A DNA stretch of 60,760 bases from Candidatus Aminicenantota bacterium (lineage in GTDB: Bacteria; Acidobacteriota; Aminicenantia; Aminicenantales; Saccharicenantaceae), in assembly GCA_026393975.1 (NCBI GenBank), contig JAPKZD010000007.1:1-60760 (forward strand), read 5' to 3'. Positions 1 through 9,000 of this stretch are shown one piece after another. The stretch's first letter is position 1, and each line of letters starts with the position of its first letter. The notes beneath the pieces were generated by a model. That model was not told where the DNA came from, ran no database searches, and was given only the letters and a program-made list of their open reading frames with translations. The translations under genes were made by a program, and so were the position numbers.

Positions 1-2
1 CC

Positions 3-161
3 ACGCACGACATCTTCCGGGCCAAGGAGATCGGCGACCGCGTCGGGATCATGAGGGAGGGCCGGCTGGTCATGGAGCGGACCCGCGAGGAGCTCCAGCA
101 CGAGGACCTGAACAAGATCTACATCGACTACATGAAGTCCGCCGAGCAGGCGACGGCCTGA
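3..161 (+). CDS. ABC transporter ATP-binding protein, C-terminal end (partial)
   Basis: Only the last 52 residues of an ABC ATPase lie in the window; the 5' part is off the left edge. The piece opens with Thr-His-Asp, the H-loop (switch histidine) of the nucleotide-binding domain, followed by the usual alpha/beta tail with a GDRVGIMREGRLV-like strand. The stop at 159-161 lies 13 bases before the start of an ABC-2 permease, so this is the motor subunit of the same exporter. The substrate cannot be told from this fragment. Confidence 0.85.
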   Translation, partial: THDIFRAKEIGDRVGIMREGRLVMERTREELQHEDLNKIYIDYMKSAEQATA

Positions 162-174
162 GACAAGGGCCGCA

Positions 175-1419
175 ATGACGTGGACGATCGTCCGCAAAGA
201 GATCCTGGCGAACCTCCTCAGCTACAAGTTCTACGTCGTCATCCTGCTCGCGGCCGTCCTTGTCGCCACGAGCTTTTTCATCATGACCAGGGACTATAAG
301 GAGCGGCTGGCGGACTACAGCCTCATCCGGCCCAAGCCCGGCGAGCCCATCGCGGTCAATCCGCCGAACCCGCTTTCGATCTTCGCCAAGGGTCTCGACG
401 AGGCCATGGCCCGGTCCTTCGAGGTCGGCCCGACCGGGATCTCCGTCCGCGCCGGGCAGAAATCGGGGAACACCGTCTTCGCTTTCTTCCCGACACCCGA
501 TTTCCTCTACATCGTCCGGGTCGTCCTCTCGCTCGTCGCCCTGCTCTTCGGGTTCGACCAGGTCAGCCGCGAGAAAGAGGCCGGCACTCTCCGCCAGATG
601 CTGGCCAACCAGACCTCCCGCTCCGCAATCCTGATCGGCAAATGGGCCGGCAACTTCCTCAGCCTAGCCGTTCCGTTCCTGCTGGTGACGACGCTCGGCA
701 TCGCCGTCCTGGGGCTCGATCCGGACATCCGTTTCTCCTCGGACCAGGTGCTCAGGCTGGGCCTCATCCTCGCCCTGACGCTCGTCTACATCGCCTTTTT
801 CCTGAGCCTGGGCATCCTCGTCTCCGCGCTGACCCGGCGGGCGTCGAGCTCGCTCGTCATCCTCCTCTTCGTCTGGGCGCTCCTCGTCTTCGTCCTGCCC
901 AACCTTGGCACGCTCGTCGCCCGGCAGATGGTCGACGTCCCCTCGGTCCGGGCCCTGAGCGAGAAACGCCAGCAGGTCTGGACGCGGGAGGTCCTCCTCC
1001 GCATCCGCGGCGTGGGAGACTGGGCCTCGCACATCAAGACGATCAGCGCCGAAAACGACGCCCTCGAGGCGGATTACAGGGTCAAGTTCGACCGCCTGGT
1101 CAACCTCTCGAAGAACATCAACCGTATCTCGCCGGTGGCCAGCTTCGTCTACGCGGCAACCGAGATCGCCGGCACGGGAATCGGCGAGGAGGGCGCTTAC
1201 AAGAGCGAGGTCGGCCGGTATAAAAACGCCGTGCTCGGGAAGAGGCTCGCCTCCCCGGACCTGAAGAGCTCGGATTATCCGGCGTTCCTCTACCGTTACC
1301 GGCCGCTCGGCCGCGTCTTGGTCAGGGGAGCGCTTTTCGACACGGCCTGGCTGGCCGTCTGCGGCATCCTGTTCTTCGCCCTGAGCTATTTCGTCTTCGT
1401 GAGATACGACGTCCGCTGA
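175..1419 (+). CDS. ABC-2 type transporter permease
   Basis: A 414-residue inner-membrane protein. The N-terminus opens with a short amphipathic stretch and one membrane segment (about residues 17-36). A roughly 80-residue external loop follows, then a hydrophobic block with about four to five segments (about 105-255), a second soluble loop and a final segment ending in Arg-Tyr-Asp-Val-Arg. This layout is that of ABC-2 permeases of the NosY/DUF3526 kind. It follows the ATPase tail by 13 bases and precedes a paralogous permease by 18, so the three form one exporter operon. Two different permeases suggest a heterodimeric membrane part. The cargo is not visible. Confidence 0.85.
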   Translation: MTWTIVRKEILANLLSYKFYVVILLAAVLVATSFFIMTRDYKERLADYSLIRPKPGEPIAVNPPNPLSIFAKGLDEAMARSFEVGPTGISVRAGQKSGNTVFAFFPTPDFLYIVRVVLSLVALLFGFDQVSREKEAGTLRQMLANQTSRSAILIGKWAGNFLSLAVPFLLVTTLGIAVLGLDPDIRFSSDQVLRLGLILALTLVYIAFFLSLGILVSALTRRASSSLVILLFVWALLVFVLPNLGTLVARQMVDVPSVRALSEKRQQVWTREVLLRIRGVGDWASHIKTISAENDALEADYRVKFDRLVNLSKNINRISPVASFVYAATEIAGTGIGEEGAYKSEVGRYKNAVLGKRLASPDLKSSDYPAFLYRYRPLGRVLVRGALFDTAWLAVCGILFFALSYFVFVRYDVR

Positions 1420-1437
1420 GGAAGGACCGGGGAAGCC

Positions 1438-2865
1438 ATGATCAGGACCATCGTCAGGAAAGAGATCCTAGGGAATATCCTCTCCTTCCGCTTCGTCGTC
1501 ACGCTCGCCCTGCTTCTCGTCGTCGTGCCGGTGACGACCTTCGTCTTGACCAACGACTACTTGAAGAAGGTCGCGGACGCCTCCCTGCGCCAGTCAGAGA
1601 TCGAAACCTACCTGCGGAGCTACGGCCACTTCAACCGCATCGGCAATATCCTCAAGGCCGCGGAGCCGCCCATCCCCTTCAATACTCTCGTCCGGGGATT
1701 GTCGGCCGACGTCAACATGGCGGAGTTCGACGACGACCCCCTGCCGGTCATGTTCCCGCTCGTCGACCTCGTCTTCGTTGTCGCCATCCTCATGAGCCTC
1801 GTCGCCCTAATCTTCGCCTACGACGCGGTCAGCGGCGAGAAGGAGGACGGCACTTTGAAGCTGATGCTGGCCAACGGTCTGGCCCGGCCCAAGGTGGTCC
1901 TGGCCAAGGTCGCCGGCGGCGCGGTGACGCTCCTCGTCCCCTTCCTCATGTCGCTCATCGTCGGCCTGCTGGTCATCCTCGTCCACCCGGGCGTCGACTG
2001 GAAAGCGGCAGACTGGGGCGCTCTGGGCCTGATCACGCTGGGGACCGTCCTCTACGTCATGCTTTTTTACGCGCTCGGCGTATTTATTTCGGCACGCCAC
2101 CACGCGAGCTCGGCTTCGATCATGACCTCGCTCCTCGTCTGGGTCCTCCTCGTCCTCGTCGTCCCCAGCCTGAGCCCTTACATCGCCTCGTTCCTCTCGC
2201 CGACGCCGTCCCGGATCCAGGTCGAGCGGGAGGCCGAGCGGCTGGGGGACACGGAGCGGGACGACCTCGGCCGAAAACTCGAGGCGGAACGGATGCGCGA
2301 GCTCGTGGCCAGGTATCCGGTCTTGAACGAACGCTTATCCGAGGCCGACCAAAAACGTCTTATGGTGCGGGACCCGGCCGCAAGGGCGGCCTTCGAGGCA
2401 GCGACCAAAGCCAAGCAGGGCGCCTGGGACGAAGCCAACCGGGTCCAGGGTGATAAGATCGACGCCGTGCGGAGGGCCGCGGCCCAAAAGGAAGAGGCCC
2501 AAACGGAATTGGCCCGGACGATCTCCATGGTTTCGCCGCTCTCGGTTTTCACTTATTTAGCCACGGACCTCAGCTCGACGGGCTTGCGGGACGAAGCCTA
2601 CTTCGGCCGGATAAGCGGGGTTTGGGACAGGGAGTTCTGGGACTACGCGCGGAAAAAGATCGCCGACCTGCAGGCGAAGGACCCGGCCACGGACTGGTGG
2701 AACACCGCCATCGACATGAGCGACCGGCCTCGCTTCGAATATCGCGAGGAAGCGCTCGGCGGCCGGGTTCAGGCGGCCTTGCCGGGGTTCGTATTGCTTC
2801 TCGGCTACGGCCTCGTCTTCTTCGTCCTGGCCTATGTCTCGTTTCTCAAGTACGACGTCCGCTAA
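1438..2865 (+). CDS. ABC-2 type transporter permease (paralogue of the preceding one)
   Basis: A 475-residue permease with the same architecture as its upstream neighbour: an N-terminal membrane anchor (about residues 17-37), a large external loop, four to five membrane segments (about 105-250), a charged soluble region of about 150 residues and a last segment ending Lys-Tyr-Asp-Val-Arg. Both permeases begin with the same Ile-Val-Arg-Lys-Glu-Ile pattern, which supports an origin by duplication. The long charged loop (about 255-370) is longer than in the partner. It is probably the second half of a heterodimeric exporter. Its stop codon abuts the inverted repeat that bounds the toxin-antitoxin cassette. 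Confidence 0.85.
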   Translation: MIRTIVRKEILGNILSFRFVVTLALLLVVVPVTTFVLTNDYLKKVADASLRQSEIETYLRSYGHFNRIGNILKAAEPPIPFNTLVRGLSADVNMAEFDDDPLPVMFPLVDLVFVVAILMSLVALIFAYDAVSGEKEDGTLKLMLANGLARPKVVLAKVAGGAVTLLVPFLMSLIVGLLVILVHPGVDWKAADWGALGLITLGTVLYVMLFYALGVFISARHHASSASIMTSLLVWVLLVLVVPSLSPYIASFLSPTPSRIQVEREAERLGDTERDDLGRKLEAERMRELVARYPVLNERLSEADQKRLMVRDPAARAAFEAATKAKQGAWDEANRVQGDKIDAVRRAAAQKEEAQTELARTISMVSPLSVFTYLATDLSSTGLRDEAYFGRISGVWDREFWDYARKKIADLQAKDPATDWWNTAIDMSDRPRFEYREEALGGRVQAALPGFVLLLGYGLVFFVLAYVSFLKYDVR

Positions 2866-2867
2866 TT

Positions 2868-2895
2868 CGGAGACACAATACCAATTTCCGTATTA
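2868..2895 (+). repeat. Left arm of 28-bp inverted repeat flanking the vapBC-like pair
   Basis: This arm matches the reverse complement of 3635-3662 at 25 of 28 positions, including an unbroken 19-base core, gacacaataccaatttccg. It starts three bases after the permease stop and its inner end covers the stop codon of the toxin gene. Confidence 0.85.
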
Positions 2896-3291
2896 ACCAA
2901 GCTCGTCCCAAGTTCGCAGGCCGGGAACGGCGGCGAAGTGCGTATCGAAGGTAACGAGAACGGCCCCAGTCTCGAGCGCGTGGGCGGCGATCCAGACGTC
3001 GTTGAGAGGGATCGGTCGGCCGGCTTTCTTGAGCGCCACCTTGATCAACCCAAAATACTCAGCTGTCTCACGCGTCGCATCGAGAACTTCGACGCCGGGC
3101 TTGGCTAGGAAGCGGTCGAGGACTTGCCTGTTCTGTTTTTCGCGGGTTCCCGCGCGAAACCCGGCGATGAGTTCCCCCAGAACGAACACGGACATATGGA
3201 CGCGGTCGGCATGAGCAAGACAGCCCAGCGCTCTCTCGTCGCCGGCTAGAAATCGGACATAAGCATTCGTATCGAGGAGGACGGCTCTCAT
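2893..3291 (-). CDS. vapC: PIN-domain toxin, VapC type
   Basis: A 132-residue PIN-domain protein, the usual length of VapC ribonucleases. The N-terminal Leu-Leu-Asp-Thr-Asn holds the first catalytic aspartate (residue 7). A mid-protein Glu (in LGELIAGF), an Asp in the LNDVWIAA stretch and a C-terminal TFDTHF give the rest of the acidic metal site. VapC enzymes cut tRNA or rRNA when their antitoxin is lost; the target here is unknown. It overlaps the antitoxin gene by four bases, the typical translational coupling. The gene's stop codon lies inside the left inverted repeat, which suggests the pair moved as a unit. Confidence 0.88.
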   Translation of the reverse strand: MRAVLLDTNAYVRFLAGDERALGCLAHADRVHMSVFVLGELIAGFRAGTREKQNRQVLDRFLAKPGVEVLDATRETAEYFGLIKVALKKAGRPIPLNDVWIAAHALETGAVLVTFDTHFAAVPGLRTWDELG

Positions 3292-3542
3292 TGCCAGTCC
3301 TTCGCGTCCACGGTCTCGAGGTCGGCTATGAGTTCCATGAATTCAGACGCTTCCGCCTCGGTCCAAACACCGCACAGGTCCGCGAACTCCGCCCGGTTGT
3401 CGGGCGGCTTTTCGCCCATGCCGAGTGCCTTGGCGATCAGCTCTTTCACAACCTTATTGACGCTTTTCTCCTCGTTTTTTGCTCGCTCCTTGATCGCTTT
3501 TTCTATTTCTTCGTCGATTCCGTGGACACTGATTGATTTCAT
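3288..3542 (-). CDS. vapB: Antitoxin of the VapBC-like pair
   Basis: An 84-residue protein encoded first in the pair. Residues 1-45 (MKSISVHGIDEEIEKAIKER onward) look like a ribbon-helix-helix DNA-binding domain: a short beta strand, then two charged helices containing NKVVKELIAKAL. The C-terminal 35 residues are acidic and probably wrap the toxin. Such antitoxins repress their own operon by binding upstream repeats, and four attcat repeats lie just upstream. The ATG start at 3542 fits this reading. The gene symbol is by family, not by a database match. Confidence 0.8.
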   Translation of the reverse strand: MKSISVHGIDEEIEKAIKERAKNEEKSVNKVVKELIAKALGMGEKPPDNRAEFADLCGVWTEAEASEFMELIADLETVDAKDWQ

Positions 3543-3562
3543 GCTTACCCTGCCTCAAATGT

Positions 3563-3603
3563 GATTCATTAGTTAATTCATATTAATTCATAATATGATT
3601 CAT
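3563..3603 (-). promoter_or_regulatory. Probable VapB operator: four attcat repeats
   Basis: The hexamer attcat occurs at 3564, 3576, 3586 and 3598, spaced 12, 10 and 12 bases, about one helical turn apart, in an AT-rich stretch just upstream of the antitoxin start. It also contains catatt/aatatg dyad symmetry. Ribbon-helix-helix antitoxins bind tandem short sites of this kind. Confidence 0.6.
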
Positions 3604-3634
3604 TTGGATGCCGAAGTCAAGTCCGACTCAAGGC

Positions 3635-3662
3635 TAATTCGGAAATTGGTATTGTGTCCCCA
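3635..3662 (-). repeat. Right arm of 28-bp inverted repeat flanking the vapBC-like pair
   Basis: Reverse complement of the arm at 2868-2895 with three mismatches. It ends three bases short of the tsaD stop codon, so the toxin-antitoxin cassette fills the gap between two convergent genes almost exactly. Confidence 0.85.
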
Positions 3663-3664
3663 AT

Positions 3665-4678
3665 TTAACGGGCATAGGCGTCGAGGTCGAGGTCCGTGGC
3701 CGGGTCGGGGCGGCGAGCGAATTTCTTGAGGGCTAGGGCGCCGACCATGGCCGCGTTGTCCGTGCAGAGTTTCGGGGAAGGAATGTAGGCGGGTAGCCCG
3801 GCCTCACGGGCGAAATCCTGAAAGCGCGCCCGTAGTCTCGTATTGCGGGCGACTCCGCCGCAGAGGACGAGCGACCGGGGTTGGACCGCATCGGCGGCAC
3901 GGCGAAGGTTGTCAACAAGGGTCCGGGCGATGACCTCTTCGAAGCTGGCCAGGAAATCGGGGAGGCGCGCATCGTCCTTGGCGATCCCATGTTCACGGAT
4001 GTGCTTCAGGGCCGCAGTCTTGAGCCCGCTAAAGCTGAAATCGAGGCTCCGGTCCTTCGTCCGCGGCACAGCGAACGGGAAAGCCTTGGGGTCGCCGCCG
4101 CGGCCGAGCTTCTCGATGACCGGCCCGCCGGGATAGCCGAGGCCGAGGAACTTGGCGATTTTATCCAAAGCCTCCCCCGCCGCATCGTCGCGCGTCTTTC
4201 CGAGAAGCTTGTAGGAGAGCGGTTCTTCCATCAAGTAGAGAGCCGTGTGACCGCCGGAGACGAGGAGCCCCAAGACGGGATACTCGATGCCGGTGTTTTC
4301 GAGGAAACACGCTTCGAGATGGGCCTCGAGGTGGTCGGCGCCGACGAGCGGTTTCTTGTGGTAGTAAGCCAGCCCCTTGGCGAAGGACAGGCCGACGAGA
4401 AGTGAGCCGATGAGCCCGGGGCCCTGGGTCACGGTGTAAAGATCGATTTTCTCGAGCCCGACACCGGCCCGGGTCAGCGCCTCGCCGACGATGGCCGCGA
4501 TCGTCTTGATGTGCTGGCGCGAGGCGAGCTCCGGGACAACGCCGCCGTACGGCGCGTGGACCTCGTCCTGGGAGAGGACGATGTTGCTCAGGACCTCGGG
4601 GGCCGCAACGGCTTCAGGGGCGCGCAATACCGCCACGGACGTCTCATCGCACGAAGTTTCGATGGCTAATACCAGCAC
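3665..4678 (-). CDS. tsaD: tRNA N6-adenosine threonylcarbamoyltransferase
   Basis: TsaD, with TsaB and TsaE, transfers the threonylcarbamoyl group to A37 of ANN-decoding tRNAs. The protein shows the ASKHA start VLVLAIETSCDETSVAVL, the metal-binding His-Leu-Glu-Ala-His motif (residues about 111-115), SGGHTALY and the late LVLCGGVARN loop. The open frame runs further upstream, but the family starts at the Leu-Ala-Ile-Glu-Thr-Ser strand. A GTG at 4678 with an upstream GGGAGGAAAGG purine run gives 337 residues, the family's normal length. It is divergent from the RND adaptor gene. Confidence 0.95.
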   Translation of the reverse strand: MLVLAIETSCDETSVAVLRAPEAVAAPEVLSNIVLSQDEVHAPYGGVVPELASRQHIKTIAAIVGEALTRAGVGLEKIDLYTVTQGPGLIGSLLVGLSFAKGLAYYHKKPLVGADHLEAHLEACFLENTGIEYPVLGLLVSGGHTALYLMEEPLSYKLLGKTRDDAAGEALDKIAKFLGLGYPGGPVIEKLGRGGDPKAFPFAVPRTKDRSLDFSFSGLKTAALKHIREHGIAKDDARLPDFLASFEEVIARTLVDNLRRAADAVQPRSLVLCGGVARNTRLRARFQDFAREAGLPAYIPSPKLCTDNAAMVGALALKKFARRPDPATDLDLDAYAR

Positions 4679-4787
4679 GGGGCAAAGACCTTTCCTCCCT
4701 ATTCTAACAGAAACGGGAGAAGAATCTTTTTTTGGGCCCATGGGAAAATCCCGGCCTTGCCGCTGTCCTTTCCTAGAGAGGTGGACC

Positions 4788-6023
4788 ATGCGCATTCCCA
4801 AAGCCGTCCTGGGGAGGATTCTGATCCTCGTGCTCATCGCTGCCGGAGTCTATATTCTCGTATTCTCCAAGGGCCCGGCCGAGTCCGGAAACCTTGTGGA
4901 AAATCCCGCGGGCGAGGCCGCCCCGCTTCCCGTCAAGGTCGCCAAGGCGATCAAGGGCGACCTGGTCATGACCCTCAAATCGCCCGGCGAGGCCTACACC
5001 GAAAAGCGCATCGCCATGAAGGCCGAGGTCGGCGGGATCGTCAGGAACCTTTACGCTGCCGAGGGCCGCCATGTCCGCGAAGGCGACCTGCTCGTCGAGC
5101 TCGATGACCGTGAATTTCGTCTCCGTCTTGAAAAGCTCGAAGCCCAGCGGCTCCGTTTCCTGTCGGAGCTTTTCCTCGAAAAGCAGTTCTCCACGACCGA
5201 CCAGCAACCGGCCCCGGGCCTCATCGACAAGCTCGACAAGGCACAGACCGACTACGAACGCGCCTCCGAAGCCTTCAAGAAGGGCCTCGTCTCCCAGGCC
5301 GACCTGGAAAAAGCCCAGGGCGACTACGAACTCGCCCTGATCGACGCCGGCCGCAAGAAGGACGAGGTCATGGCCTCGGCCAAGGGCCTGACCCAGGCCG
5401 ATGTCGACGTCAAGATCGCCCGCATAGACGTCGAGAAAACCCGCATCCGCGCCCCCTTCGCCGGGATCGTCACGGACATCAAGCTCTCGCCGAAAGAACG
5501 TCTCGACGCCGGCCGCGAGCTTTTCACCCTTGTCGACATCAGCCGCATCAAGGTCAAGGCCCGGGTTCTCGAGAGCGAGGTCGGCAAGATCGTCGCCGGC
5601 CGCGAGGTCGACATCCTCTTCAGCGCCTTCCCCGGTCGGGCTTTCAAGGGACGGATCGAGGCTGTCAGCCCGGTCATCAACGCCGAGGACAAGACCTGCG
5701 CCGTCCACGTCGCCATGGACAACCCGTCCGAAGAGATCAAGCCGGGCATGCACGCCGAGGTCGAGTTCCCGACCGAGATCTTCAAGCACCGGCTGCTCGT
5801 CCCCCAGCTTGCCGTCCTCGTCCGAGGCGGCCGTAAGCTCGTCTTCGCCGTCGAGGGGGGCATGGCCAAGTGGCGCTACATCGAGGTCGGCCTCGAGAAC
5901 GAGCGCTTCGCCGAGGTCCTGCCCGGCAAGGAGCCGGGCTGGGGCGTCTCCGCGGGCGACACCGTCATCGTCGAAGGCCACATCACCCTGGCCCACGACA
6001 CCAGGGTCAGCATTGTCGATTAG
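4788..6023 (+). CDS. RND efflux periplasmic adaptor (membrane fusion protein)
   Basis: A 411-residue adaptor linking an RND pump to an outer-membrane channel. It has an N-terminal membrane anchor (about residues 7-27), then a barrel-sandwich (lipoyl-like) half with SPGEAYTEKRIAMKAEVGG, a long alpha-helical hairpin (about 100-215), the second lipoyl half with TRIRAPFAGIV, and beta-barrel and membrane-proximal domains. The in-frame reading extends upstream, but the ATG at 4788, preceded by GAGAGGTGGA, begins a sensible signal anchor. Two RND permeases follow within 25 bases and with overlap, so one adaptor appears to serve both. No outer-membrane channel gene is beside them. Confidence 0.9.
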   Translation: MRIPKAVLGRILILVLIAAGVYILVFSKGPAESGNLVENPAGEAAPLPVKVAKAIKGDLVMTLKSPGEAYTEKRIAMKAEVGGIVRNLYAAEGRHVREGDLLVELDDREFRLRLEKLEAQRLRFLSELFLEKQFSTTDQQPAPGLIDKLDKAQTDYERASEAFKKGLVSQADLEKAQGDYELALIDAGRKKDEVMASAKGLTQADVDVKIARIDVEKTRIRAPFAGIVTDIKLSPKERLDAGRELFTLVDISRIKVKARVLESEVGKIVAGREVDILFSAFPGRAFKGRIEAVSPVINAEDKTCAVHVAMDNPSEEIKPGMHAEVEFPTEIFKHRLLVPQLAVLVRGGRKLVFAVEGGMAKWRYIEVGLENERFAEVLPGKEPGWGVSAGDTVIVEGHITLAHDTRVSIVD

Positions 6024-6047
6024 CCCCGGCGCCCGAAGCGAGGGACC

Positions 6048-9000
6048 ATGAAGCTCGCCCGCATGGCCGTCGACCGGCCGGTGACGATGTACATGTTCTA
6101 CATCGCCGTCATTCTCCTCGGCACCGTATCCCTCCGGGAGCTTTCCGTCGACCTCCTGCCCGACATCAGCTACCCGCGCCTGTCGGTCATCACCAACTAC
6201 CCGGGCGTCGCCCCCGAGGAAGTCGAGACGCTCATCACCGCTCCCCTCGAGTCCGCCGTCAGCCGCATCCCCGGGCTCCGCCGCGTCGAGTCGGTATCGA
6301 AGGAAGGCGTCTCGCTCCTGACCCTCGAGTTCGACTGGGGAACGAACATGGACTTCACCATGCTCCACACCCGGGAACAGCTCGACAACGCCAAGGACCG
6401 CTTCCCGGAGGACACCGAGAGCCCGACCATCATCCCCCTCGACACCCAGAGCCAGCTGATCATGACCCTGGCCGTCACGGGCGACCGGAGCCTTCTCGAT
6501 CTCAAGGAGTTCGCCGAGGAGCTCGTCAAGCCGCGCCTCGAGCAGATCGAGGGCATCGGCTCAGCCAAGACGACCGGCGGCGTCGAGCGCGAGATCCAGG
6601 TCGAGGCCGACCCGCACAAGCTCGCCCTCTACGGGCTCACGGTCGAGGACGTCGCCCGCCGCGTCGACGCCTTCAACCGCAACCTCCAGGGCGGGACGAT
6701 CCGCAAGGGGATGTTCAAGTACGCCCTCCGCGTCGTCGGCGAGTTCGAGTCGCTCGACGAGATCGGCGAGATCGGTCTCATGGTCACAAAGGAAGGCGGC
6801 GTCGTCCGTCTCCGCGACGTGGCCACGGTCCGCGACGGGATCAAGGAGCGGCAGGGCATGACCCGCCTCGACGGCGCCGAGAGTATCGGCCTCCTCGTCC
6901 GCAAGGAATCCGGGGCCAACACGGTCAAGATCACGAAGCTCGCCCGCGAGGTCATCGACCAGATCCGTAAGGAGAACCCGGGCGTCGCGCTGAGCGTCGT
7001 CAGCGAGCAGGCCAAGACGATCGAGGACGCCATCGGCGCGGTCAAGGACGAGCTCATCCAGGGCGCCATCCTGGCCTTCCTGACCCTGCTCATCTTCCTC
7101 CAGGAGTGGAAAACCCCGCTCATCATCGGCACGGTCATCCCCATCTCGGTCATCGGCACGTTCAGCCTGCTCTTCTTCGGCAACATCACCCTCAACATCA
7201 TGTCGCTCGGTGGTCTGGCCCTGGGGGTGGGCATGCTCGACGACTGCGCCGTCGTCGTCTCGGAGAACATCTTCCGTCATCGAAGCCTGGGGAAAGGCCT
7301 GAAGGAGGCGGCTTACATCGGGACGAAAGAGGTCGGCCCGGCCGTCGTGTCCACCGCCCTGACGACGATCGTCGTCTTCCTGCCGGTCATCTACGTCCGC
7401 GGCATCGCCGGCCAGCTGTTCAAGGACACGGCCCTGACGGTCACCTTCGCCCTCCTCGCTTCGCTTCTCGTCTCGCTGACCCTCATCGGCACGCTCCAGT
7501 CGAGGACGTTCGACTTCGGCGCGGGCATGGAAAGCCGGTGGAAGTGGACCTGGGGGCTTAAGAAATTCCCGGTCGCGGAGCGGCCTCTTTATGCCGTGTT
7601 CAAAGGCGTCGGCTTCGTCCTGAACTTCCTCGCGAGCTTCATCGTCCAGCTCTTCGCCTTCATTTTCCACTATCTCGGGCTGCCGTTCCGGCCGGTCCTA
7701 CACGTTGTCTTCTCGGCCTTCAACGCGGTCTACGGCCGGTTCATCGACTGGTACAAGCGGTTCCTGACATGGAGCCTCGACCACAAGGGCCGGGTCATGG
7801 CCTGGACACTCGTCTTCTTCGCCGTCACCTTCGCCCTCGGCGGCCTCATCCGCCGCGAGCTCATGCCCCGGATGGAGACAAACACGTTCGAGCTCGACTT
7901 GAAGATGCCCGTCGACTTCTCCTTCGAGCAGACGACCGAGATGGCGGTCATGCTCGAAGGCCGCCTCCGCGGCCTCGCGCCAGTCCGGACCGTCCTCGCC
8001 CAGGTCGGAATCGTCAGCGGCATGGAGAGCGTGGACCCGAACATCTCCGTCAACTCCGCCCGCGTCTTCGTCGAAGTCGAAAAGCCCAACGAGCTCGAGG
8101 GCGTCCTCGACGTCATGCGGGCCCGCCTGGCCCAGTTCCCCGATATCGCCTACACGATCGTCCGCGAGCAGTCGACGATCAGCCAGTTCCTTGCCCTGTC
8201 CGCGGGCGAAGTGGGGCTCAAAGTCAAGGGCAAGGACCTCGACCGCCTGAAGGAAATTTCAGAAGAGCTCGTCGGCCGGCTCTCGGGGATCCCGGGCATC
8301 GCCGACCTGGCCACCAACATCGGCGAGGGCAAGCCGGAGTTCAAGGTCACGGTCGACAAGGAGGCCATCAAGAGATACCCGGGCCTGACGCCCTCGACGA
8401 TCGGCGATTTTCTGGTCAGCGCCGTGCGCGGCCGGGTGGCCACCCAGTTCCGGGAAATGGAAAAGAAGTACGACATCCTGGTCCGCCTCGAGGACGCCTC
8501 GCGGCAGAATATCGAGGCTCTTCTCGGCGAGACCCTGCCCTTCGAGGGCCGGCTCGTTCCTCTCCGGGACCTCGTCTCCTACGAAGTCGTCCGCGGCCCG
8601 CGCGAGATCCGCCGCGAAAACCAGCAGCGCGAAGTGCTGGTGACGGCGAACCTTAAGGGGCGAAAGATCAGCCAGGTCACGCCGGCCGTCGAGAAGGCCA
8701 TCGCCACTCTTCGCCTTCCGACCGACTACCGCGTCGGCTGGAGCGGCGAGCGCGAGGAGATGAGCCAGTCCTTCCGGAGCCTTGTCCTGGCCCTCCTGCT
8801 GGCCACCCTGCTTACGTACATGATCATGGCCGCCCAGTTCGAGTCCCTCCTCCACCCGCTCATCGTCATGTTCACCCTGCCGATGGGCGCGGCCGGGGCA
8901 ATCATCGCCCTGCTCCTCACCGGCCAGACGTTCAACGTCATCTCCGTCATCGGCATGGTCATCCTCATCGGCATCGTCGTCGACAACGCCACGGTCAAGA

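Noticed and set aside
4773-6368. A 531-codon open frame antisense to the RND adaptor
   Set aside because: Its translation is highly acidic and low in complexity, typical of the reverse strand of GC-rich genes, and the sense strand encodes a clear adaptor.
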